Source: DASVXQ01 sp036392615
Lineage (GTDB): Bacteria > Actinomycetota > CALGFH01
Length of the DNA: 15,596 nt
Assembly: GCA_036392615.1 (NCBI GenBank)
Contig: DASVXQ010000325.1
Span: forward strand, 1 to 15,596
Direction: 5' to 3'
This document shows, piece after piece, positions 1-5,551 of the stretch (position 1 is its first letter; each line of letters starts with the position of its first letter). The notes under the pieces are model-generated. The model was not told where the DNA came from. It was given only the letters and a program-made list of their open reading frames with translations, and made no database searches. The position numbers were made by a program, and so were the translations under genes.

Positions 1-1
1 C

Positions 2-175
2 GCGCTGGCGGCGGGCCGCTCCCGCGCCGCCGCGGTCGCCGCCGGGCTCGCCCTGCTCGCCGGCGGCGCCCACCAGCGGTTCGCGGTGTTCGAGGCGGGC
101 GTGGCCTCGACCAGGGACCCCAGGTACGTGGTGGCGCCCCAGCGCGAGCAACTGCCTGCCGCCGATGGACGCTGA
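2..175 (+). CDS. C-terminal end of an NrfD/PsrC-like membrane subunit (partial)
   Basis: The frame is open from the first bases of the window and stops at TGA 173-175, giving the last 57 residues of a protein that begins upstream. The piece has a short alanine/leucine-rich hydrophobic stretch, then FAVFEAGVASTRDP and YVVAPQRE. That ending resembles the C-terminus of NrfD/polysulfide reductase-type quinol-interacting membrane subunits, where the last helix is followed by a cytoplasmic tail with a STRDPKY-like motif. In that family the protein passes electrons between the quinone pool and an Fe-S/molybdenum partner. The identification rests on a short tail, and a different multi-helix membrane protein is possible. 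It overlaps the next gene by 11 bases, so the archease gene is probably translated from the same transcript. Confidence 0.6.
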   Translation, partial: ALAAGRSRAAAVAAGLALLAGGAHQRFAVFEAGVASTRDPRYVVAPQREQLPAADGR

Positions 176-617
176 CCAGGCGTCCCAGGGCCGGTCGCAA
201 CTCCCGCGGGCGGCTGGCTTCGAGCTGCTGGAGCACACCGCCGACGTCGGCATCCGCGCGCGCGGGCCGACCCTGGAGGCGGCGTTCGAACAGGCCACCC
301 TCGGCCTGGCCGACGTGCTCGGGGTGTGGCGGCCGCTCCCGGGCGAGCGGGTGGAGATCGCCCTGGAGGGCGACGACCCGGGCGGGCTGCTGGTCGACTG
401 GCTCAACGAGGTGCTCTACCTGCACGAGGTGCGCGAGGCGGCGCTCGGCGGGGTACAGGTGCAGCGGGTGGCGGATCGCCGGGTGGACGGCTGGGTGGTG
501 CTGGTCGCCGGCGCCGAGGCGCCCGAGGGCATCTCGGTGAAGGCCGCCACCTGGCATCACCTGCGGGTCGCCCAGGAAGGGGGCGGCTGGCTGGTCGAGG
601 TCTACCTGGACGTCTGA
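165..617 (+). CDS. Archease, RtcB ligase activator
   Basis: A 150-residue protein, the usual archease length. Archease speeds guanylylation of the RNA ligase RtcB and allows it multiple turnovers; it acts in the cytoplasm in RNA repair or splicing. Visible family marks are LEHTADVGI (residues 22-30, with the conserved metal-binding Asp at 27), the KAATWHHL block (126-133) and the acidic C-terminal LDV with Asp149. The rtcB gene begins 14 bases downstream, so the two form a functional pair. ATG 165 overlaps the end of the NrfD-like gene by 11 bases and has no clear Shine-Dalgarno, so translation is probably coupled. The first 17 residues are hydrophilic and look like an extension. The family call is secure; the exact start is less so. 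Confidence 0.93.
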   Translation: MDADQASQGRSQLPRAAGFELLEHTADVGIRARGPTLEAAFEQATLGLADVLGVWRPLPGERVEIALEGDDPGGLLVDWLNEVLYLHEVREAALGGVQVQRVADRRVDGWVVLVAGAEAPEGISVKAATWHHLRVAQEGGGWLVEVYLDV

Positions 618-631
618 GGGAGGTTGCGCCG

Positions 632-2074
632 GTGGAGCCCCGCAAGCGCGAGCCGTTCGTCTGGGAGATCCCGGTCGGGTTCGTGGACGGCATGCGGGTG
701 CCCGGGGTGGTCTTCTCGGCCGACGAGCTGTTCGCCAAGACCCTCGAGGACGGCGCCGCCGTCCAGGTCGCCAACGTCGCCACCCTGCCGGGCATCGTGG
801 GCGCGTCCTTGGCCATGCCGGACGTCCACCGCGGCTACGGGTTCCCCGTGGGCGGCGTGGCCGCCACCGACGTCGCCGCCGGCGGGGTGATCTCACCCGG
901 CGGCGTGGGGTTCGACATCGGCTGCGGCGTCCGCCTGGTCCGCAGCGACCTGGCCTGGGAGGAGCTGCGGCCCCGCCTGCGGCAGCTGACCCTCGCGCTG
1001 GCCCGCCGGATCCCGCGCGGGGCCGGCAGGCAGGGGCTGCTGCCGCTGGACCGCGGCGGCCTGGATGCGGTGCTGCGCGAGGGCGTGCGCTTCCCGCTGG
1101 CCCAGGGCCTCGGCTTCCAGGAGGACGCGGGCGCCTGCGAGGACGCCGGCACCCTGCCCGGCGCGCGGCCCGAGCTGGTCTCGGAGCGGGCGCGCGAGCG
1201 CGGCGCGCCGCAGCTCGGCAGCCTCGGCGGCGGCAACCACTTCCTCGAGGTCCAGGTGGTCGAGGAGATCCGCGACCAGGCCGGAGCCGAGGCGATGGGC
1301 GTCTTCGCCGGGCAGGTCTGCGTGATGCTCCACACGGGCTCGCGCGGGCTGGGCCACCAGGTCTGCACGGACTACGTCCGCGAGTTCGACCGGCGCATGC
1401 CGGCGACGGGGATCCGCGTGCCGGACCGGCAGCTCGGCTGCCTGCCGGTCGGGCACGAGGCCGCCCAGCGGTACCTGGGCGCGATGGCCGCCGCCGGCAA
1501 CTTCGCCCTGGCCAACCGCCAGGTCCTCACCGACGGGCTGCGGGGCACGTTCGCGGAGGTGCTGGGGCGGTCCGCCCGCGAGCTCGGCCTGCGGGTGGTC
1601 TACGACGTCTCCCACAACCTCGCCAAGCTGGAGGAGCACCAGGTCGACGGCGCCAGCCGCATGCTCTGCGTGCACCGCAAGGGCGCCACCAGGGCGCTCG
1701 GTCCCGGCCACCCGAGCCTGCCGGACCCCTACCGCGCGATCGGCCAGCCGGTCACCATCCCCGGCAGCATGGGCAGCGGCTCGTACCTGCTGGTCGGCGC
1801 GGCCGGGTCCGAGGCCCGCTCCTTCGGCTCGACCTGCCACGGCGCCGGCCGGGCGATGAGCCGCACCCGCTCCAAGAAGGTGATGAGCGGCCGCGACCTC
1901 CAGCGCCAGCTCGAACGCGAAGGGATCGTGGTGGCGGCCTCCAACGTCAAGCTGCTCGGCGAGGAGGCGCCCCACGCCTACAAGGACCCGTCCGTGGTGG
2001 TGGAGACCTGCGAGCAGGTCGGCCTGTCGCGCGTGGTCGCCAGGCTCCGCCCCGCCGGGGTCGTCAAGGGCTGA
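632..2074 (+). CDS. rtcB: RNA-splicing ligase RtcB
   Basis: GTP- and Mn-dependent ligase that joins RNA 2',3'-cyclic phosphate or 3'-phosphate ends to 5'-OH ends, used in tRNA splicing in archaea and RNA repair in bacteria. From GTG 632 it is 480 residues, the typical length. All known active-site residues are present: Asp95 and Cys98 in GFDIGCG, Asn202-His203 in GGGNHF, His234 in HTGSRG, His328 in DVSHNL, and the guanylate-accepting His403 in STCHGAGR. The frame stays open upstream to 326, but that extension is Arg/Gly-rich and overlaps archease; GAGGGAGG at 616-623 precedes GTG 632. The protein looks fully functional. Its partner archease lies immediately upstream, so this is a compact repair unit; no RNA terminal cyclase gene is visible nearby. 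Confidence 0.96.
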   Translation: MEPRKREPFVWEIPVGFVDGMRVPGVVFSADELFAKTLEDGAAVQVANVATLPGIVGASLAMPDVHRGYGFPVGGVAATDVAAGGVISPGGVGFDIGCGVRLVRSDLAWEELRPRLRQLTLALARRIPRGAGRQGLLPLDRGGLDAVLREGVRFPLAQGLGFQEDAGACEDAGTLPGARPELVSERARERGAPQLGSLGGGNHFLEVQVVEEIRDQAGAEAMGVFAGQVCVMLHTGSRGLGHQVCTDYVREFDRRMPATGIRVPDRQLGCLPVGHEAAQRYLGAMAAAGNFALANRQVLTDGLRGTFAEVLGRSARELGLRVVYDVSHNLAKLEEHQVDGASRMLCVHRKGATRALGPGHPSLPDPYRAIGQPVTIPGSMGSGSYLLVGAAGSEARSFGSTCHGAGRAMSRTRSKKVMSGRDLQRQLEREGIVVAASNVKLLGEEAPHAYKDPSVVVETCEQVGLSRVVARLRPAGVVKG

Positions 2075-2079
2075 GCCAG

Positions 2080-2095
2080 CCGCCCATCCAGGCGG
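2080..2095 (+). terminator. Short GC stem after rtcB
   Basis: CCGCC and GGCGG flank a 6-base loop, starting six bases after the rtcB stop. There is no T-tract, so this is only a weak candidate for transcript termination. Confidence 0.25.
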
Positions 2096-2168
2096 ATGCC
2101 CGGAACGCCGCCGATGCACCGAGATGCGCGTCCGATCGGATACGTGTGTTAGGGAAGTACGCTAGGTG

Positions 2169-2194
2169 GGAATCGCCCTGGGATACGCGATTCC
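2169..2194 (+). promoter_or_regulatory. 8-bp inverted repeat in the symporter leader
   Basis: GGAATCGC (2169-2176) and GCGATTCC (2187-2194) are perfect complements around a 10-base loop. The element ends seven bases before the GGGAGG ribosome site (2201-2206) of the symporter gene. It could be an operator for a dimeric repressor or a leader hairpin that affects ribosome access. A 10-bp palindrome, TCCGATCGGA (2131-2140), lies a little upstream in the same gap. I see no convincing -35/-10 pair. Confidence 0.45.
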
Positions 2195-2212
2195 GGGTTC
2201 GGGAGGCGCACA

Positions 2213-3874
2213 GTGTTCCGTGTCCACGCCGGTGCAGTTGACTACGCGATCCTCGCGGTCTATTTCCTGGTGGTGCTCGGCATCGGCTTCGCGGCCAGGC
2301 GCTACGTCCGCACGGGCCTGGACTTCTTTCTCTCCGGCCGGTCCATGCCCGCCTGGATCACCGGGCTGGCGTTCATCGCCGCCAACCTCGGAGCGCTGGA
2401 GATCCTCGGCCTGGCCGCCAACGGGGCCAAGTACGGCATCGCCACCGTGCACTTCTACTGGATCGGCGCGGTCCCGGCGATGGTGTTCCTCGGCATCGTG
2501 ATGATGCCCTTCTACTACAACTCCAAGGTCCGCAGCGTCCCCGAGTACCTGCGGCTGCGCTTCAACGACCCCACCCACGTGCTGAACTCGCTCAGCTTCG
2601 CGGTCGCCACCGTGCTGATCGCCGGGGTCAACCTGTTCGCCATGGCCCTGGTGATCCGGCTGCTGCTGGGCTGGCCGCTCGCCCTGTCGATCGTGCTGGC
2701 CGCCGGGATCGTGCTGATCTACATCACCCTCGGCGGCCTCTCCTCGGCGATCTACAACGAGGTGCTGCAGTTCTTCGTCATCATGGCGGGGCTGGTGCCG
2801 CTGACCCTCGTCGGGCTCAAGGCGGTCGGCGGCTGGAGCGGCCTCCAGGACAAGATCAGCGCCGCCAAGGGGCTCGGCCCGCTGGCCCTGCACCCCTGGC
2901 AGGGGACCGGGGTCGGCGGCGTCACCAACCCGATCGGAGCGAACTGGATCTCGATCGTGTTCGGGCTCGGCTTCGTGCTCTCCTTCGGCTACTGGACCAC
3001 CAACTTCGCCGAGGTGCAGCGGGCCCTGGCGGCCAAGAACCTCTCCGCCGCGCGGCGCACGCCGCTGATCGGCGCCTTCCCCAAGCTGCTGATCCCGTTC
3101 GTGGTGGTGATCCCCGGGCTGATCGCGGCGGTCACCGTGCAGGGGATCGGGGCCAAGACCGGCGACCTCCAGTTCAACAACGCCATCCCGATCCTGATCT
3201 CCAAGTACCTGCCCACCGGGATGCTCGGGATCGCCATCACCGGGCTGTTGGCGGCCTTCATGGCGGGCGTGGCCGCCAACGTGACCGCCTTCAACACCGT
3301 GGTCAGCTACGACCTCTGGCAGGCCTACGTCCGCAAGCACGAGCCCGACCAGTACTACGTGCGCTTCGGGCGCATCGCCACCGTGGTCGGCGTGGTGATC
3401 GCGATCGGCACCGCCTTCATCGCGGCCGGTTACAACAGCATGATGGACTACATCCAGGCGCTGTTCTCGTTCTTCAACGCGCCGCTGTTCGCCACCTTCA
3501 TCATCGCGATGTTCTGGCGGCGGGCCACGCCGTGGGCGGGCTTCTGGGGACTCGCGGCGGGCACGCTCGCCGCCGTCGCCGTCCACTTCCTCCACTCCCG
3601 CGGTCCGCTGGACCTCGGCTCGCCGCTGTCGGCCGACTTCTGGGGCGCGGTGGCGGCGTTCGTGGTCGACGCCGTGGTGACCGTCGGCGTCAGCCTGGCC
3701 ACCAAACCGAAGCCGGATAACGAGTTGAGCGGGCTGGTCTGGGGCCTGACCAAGACCGAGGACGTCACCGCCGAACGCGACCCCGCCGAACGCGTCTGGT
3801 GGCGCCGCCCGGCGGTGCTCGGCGCCATCGCACTGGCCATCACGGCGTTGCTGTATCTGGTCTTTCTGTTCTAG
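2213..3874 (+). CDS. Sodium:solute symporter family (SSS) transporter
   Basis: A 553-residue integral membrane protein with about 13-14 hydrophobic segments along its length, as expected for the SSS/SGLT family, which imports sugars, amino acids, organic acids or other solutes with sodium. Family-like features include the N-terminal first helix followed by an LSGRSMPAW block (about residues 37-45), small-residue-rich AANLGALEILG in the next helix, SVPEYLRLRF (about 105-114) and ITLGGLSSAIYNEVLQ in helix 5. The substrate cannot be read from sequence. GTG 2213 is preceded by GGGAGG at a 6-base spacing, which fixes the start. The stop codon overlaps the ribosome site of the next gene, a small membrane protein, implying coupled expression and possibly a physical partnership. 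Confidence 0.92.
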   Translation: MFRVHAGAVDYAILAVYFLVVLGIGFAARRYVRTGLDFFLSGRSMPAWITGLAFIAANLGALEILGLAANGAKYGIATVHFYWIGAVPAMVFLGIVMMPFYYNSKVRSVPEYLRLRFNDPTHVLNSLSFAVATVLIAGVNLFAMALVIRLLLGWPLALSIVLAAGIVLIYITLGGLSSAIYNEVLQFFVIMAGLVPLTLVGLKAVGGWSGLQDKISAAKGLGPLALHPWQGTGVGGVTNPIGANWISIVFGLGFVLSFGYWTTNFAEVQRALAAKNLSAARRTPLIGAFPKLLIPFVVVIPGLIAAVTVQGIGAKTGDLQFNNAIPILISKYLPTGMLGIAITGLLAAFMAGVAANVTAFNTVVSYDLWQAYVRKHEPDQYYVRFGRIATVVGVVIAIGTAFIAAGYNSMMDYIQALFSFFNAPLFATFIIAMFWRRATPWAGFWGLAAGTLAAVAVHFLHSRGPLDLGSPLSADFWGAVAAFVVDAVVTVGVSLATKPKPDNELSGLVWGLTKTEDVTAERDPAERVWWRRPAVLGAIALAITALLYLVFLF

Positions 3875-3885
3875 GAGGCAGGACC

Positions 3886-4233
3886 ATGGCGGATTCCGAC
3901 CCGCAGAGCGAGGCCCGTACCCAGATCGCCGAGACGGAGAAGGCCGAGGCCGAGGAGGTCGAGACCGAGGATCGCGCCGCCCGGGCGGCCGGGCTGTTCG
4001 ACCTCCGCATGATCATCGGCGGGCTGCTCAGCCTGTACGGCGCGGTGCTCTTCCTGATGGGGCTGTTCGCCTCCAGCGCCATCAGGTCCAAGGCCGCCGG
4101 CATCAACATCAACCTCTGGGCGGGCCTGGCCCTGCTGATCGCCGGCGCGTTCTTCCTCACCTGGGTCCTGCTGCGCCCGCTGCGGGCAGCCGACCTCCAG
4201 GACGCCGACCCCGACCGCCCCAACGTCGAGTAG
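3886..4233 (+). CDS. Small two-helix membrane protein coupled to the symporter
   Basis: A 115-residue protein I do not recognise as a named family. Residues 1-35 are hydrophilic and strongly acidic, with repeated AE/EE steps. Two hydrophobic segments follow (about 42-62 and 77-96), separated by a short basic loop, then a polar, Asp-rich tail. ATG 3886 is chosen because AGGAGG (3873-3878) sits seven bases upstream; that site overlaps the TAG stop of the symporter (3872-3874). The spacing points to translational coupling and an accessory role for the transporter. Some SSS transporters have a small two-helix partner gene (DUF4212), usually upstream; here the partner is downstream and I cannot show homology. 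No cofactor or catalytic motif is visible. Confidence 0.85.
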   Translation: MADSDPQSEARTQIAETEKAEAEEVETEDRAARAAGLFDLRMIIGGLLSLYGAVLFLMGLFASSAIRSKAAGININLWAGLALLIAGAFFLTWVLLRPLRAADLQDADPDRPNVE

Positions 4234-4285
4234 CGAGTCGGCCAGGCCAGAAGTCCTCGCCACGCTCGGCGGCCGCGCCGACTCG
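4234..4285. terminator. 9-bp stem at the convergent gene end
   Basis: CGAGTCGGC (4234-4242) starts at the base after the TAG stop of the small membrane protein and is perfectly complementary to GCCGACTCG (4277-4285). The 34-base loop is itself GC-rich. The gene on the other strand ends at 4413, so this is a plausible bidirectional terminator, though no T-tract follows. The right arm can also pair with GACGAGTC at 4373-4380. Confidence 0.45.
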
Positions 4286-4412
4286 TCGCGGCGGGCTGGC
4301 GTCCCGGTCAGCGCCTCGCCGGGGTCGCGGCGGCCGGCGCTCATGCCCGCCCCGTCAGGTAGCGCATGAGGAGACGAGTCATGCCACCGACGCTCCCGTG
4401 TACACCCGCCGC

Positions 4413-4751
4413 CTACGGTGCCTTGTGCCCATCAGGCATCCAGGCCACCCAGAACCAGAGCCCCCAGGTACGCGGAGGGTCCTCGGCCAGGATCTCGGCC
4501 ATGCGGCTGACGCACTGGTTGCAGATCCACACCTCGAGGATGGCCTCGCTATTGGGGTCCCTGGTCTTGCGTTTGGCCTGGAAGAGGTGCTGGACCTCCT
4601 CGTGCGACCTGCCGCAGAACTGGCAGAGGATCGGGCCGGGGTTGAAGGGCGGCACGACCTCCGGCTTCTCGTCGCCGGCGTCCAGCCACGCCGCTTCCTC
4701 CCGAACGGCGAAGACGTAGCCCTCACGCGGGGGCTGCTCGGTTCCTTGCAC
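4413..4751 (-). CDS. Free-standing ClpX-type C4 zinc-finger protein
   Basis: A 112-residue protein with a treble-clef zinc finger like the N-terminal domain of ClpX: CQFC at residues 43-46 followed by GRSHEEVQHL, and WICNQCVSRMAEIL with CNQC at 77-80. In ClpX this domain dimerises and binds adaptors and substrates for the ClpXP protease. Here no AAA+ ATPase domain follows, and the loop between the Cys pairs is 30 residues, longer than usual in ClpX. The C-terminus is tryptophan-rich. GTG 4751 is preferred because GGAGGT (4756-4761) lies just upstream; longer starts to 4877 add an Arg-rich segment without a ribosome site. It is divergent from the DUF2306-like gene. A role as adaptor or antagonist in Clp proteolysis is inference. 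Confidence 0.82.
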   Translation of the reverse strand: MQGTEQPPREGYVFAVREEAAWLDAGDEKPEVVPPFNPGPILCQFCGRSHEEVQHLFQAKRKTRDPNSEAILEVWICNQCVSRMAEILAEDPPRTWGLWFWVAWMPDGHKAP

Positions 4752-4893
4752 TGGGACCTCCGAAGCCCGACGGCCACCGGCCGGGCGCAGACAAGCGGCT
4801 GAGCAGAGCATGCGCCGGCGGCTTGCGCATCTCAACCGAAATGGTCGTTCGGCGCCGACCCTGGCGATCGCCGCCATAGATAGCGTTCCAATA

Positions 4894-4911
4894 TGTAGTG
4901 TTGCTACACTA
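4894..4911. promoter_or_regulatory. Dyad upstream of the DUF2306-like gene
   Basis: TGTAGTGTTGCTACACTA contains two overlapping perfect inverted repeats: TGTAG/CTACA around 5 bases, and TAGTGT/ACACTA around 4 bases. It lies in an AT-richer pocket of the 191-base divergent gap, 31 bases before ATG 4943, and it overlaps a -10-like TACACT (4905-4910). This is the position and form expected of a repressor operator. The cognate regulator is unknown, and the site differs from the ATCGTGC-type dyads found later in the window. Confidence 0.42.
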
Positions 4912-4942
4912 GCGGCGTCGCAGGTGCCAGGAGGTGCCCGCT

Positions 4943-5482
4943 ATGTCGGAGCTTGCCGGCCAGATCTTCGGCCTACCGATTCCGGACGAGGGAGCGCTGT
5001 TCGACACCGCCCTTGCCTGCCACATCGCCGCCGCGCTCACCTGCGTCGTCAGCGGCGCGCTCGCGGCCACGGCCCCGAAGCGACCCGGGCGCCACCCGCG
5101 CGCCGGGATGATCTACTTCTGGTCCCTGGCCGTGGTGTTCGCCTCGTCGACCACCATGGCGGCGCTGCGCTTCTCCCAGGACTGGCACCTACTGCTCATC
5201 GGCACCGTCGCCTTCGGAGCCGGCAGCCTCGGCTACCTGGCCCGCCGGCGCGGCCGGCCACACTGGCAGCGCGTCCACATCCCGGCCATGGGCGGCTCCT
5301 ACATCGCCCTGTTCACCGGCTTCTACGTCGACAACGGCCCCAACCTGCCGCTGTGGAACCGGCTGCCCCACGTCGCCTACTGGGTCCTGCCCAGCCTGAT
5401 CGGCATCCCGCTGATCCTGCGCGCCCTGGGCAGGCGGCAGAAAGGCGTTTTGGCGGCGCCGTCACGGCTACCTGGCGGTTGA
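4943..5482 (+). CDS. DUF2306-like predicted membrane protein
   Basis: A 179-residue polytopic membrane protein with about five hydrophobic segments (roughly residues 22-46, 56-76, 82-102, 112-132 and 146-166). Histidines occur in or next to helices (CHIAAAL, RVHIPAMGG) and in a GRHPRAG loop between the first two helices. The overall look matches the DUF2306 group of predicted membrane proteins, whose function is not established. ATG 4943 is preferred over GTG 4934 because AGGAGG (4929-4934) is eight bases upstream of the ATG and overlaps the GTG. A dyad lies just before the ribosome site, so the gene is probably regulated. The following oxidoreductase gene starts about 70 bases downstream on the same strand and may be co-transcribed. 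Existence is well supported; the family call is moderate. Confidence 0.78.
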   Translation: MSELAGQIFGLPIPDEGALFDTALACHIAAALTCVVSGALAATAPKRPGRHPRAGMIYFWSLAVVFASSTTMAALRFSQDWHLLLIGTVAFGAGSLGYLARRRGRPHWQRVHIPAMGGSYIALFTGFYVDNGPNLPLWNRLPHVAYWVLPSLIGIPLILRALGRRQKGVLAAPSRLPGG

Positions 5483-5551
5483 CGCCTCGGGCCGTGGTTC
5501 TGGCTGCTTCGAGGCGGCTGGCCGGGAGCAGCGCAAGAGCTGAGGAGGCGG

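Noticed and set aside
326..631. N-terminal extension of RtcB
   Set aside because: It is Arg/Gly-rich, overlaps archease in another frame, and would make RtcB about 100 residues too long; GTG 632 has a good ribosome site and puts the active-site residues at their usual numbers.
2162..3595. 477-codon minus-strand open frame opposite the symporter
   Set aside because: The product is a low-complexity string of Asp, Gly, His and Gln typical of antisense frames; the plus strand holds a clear transporter.
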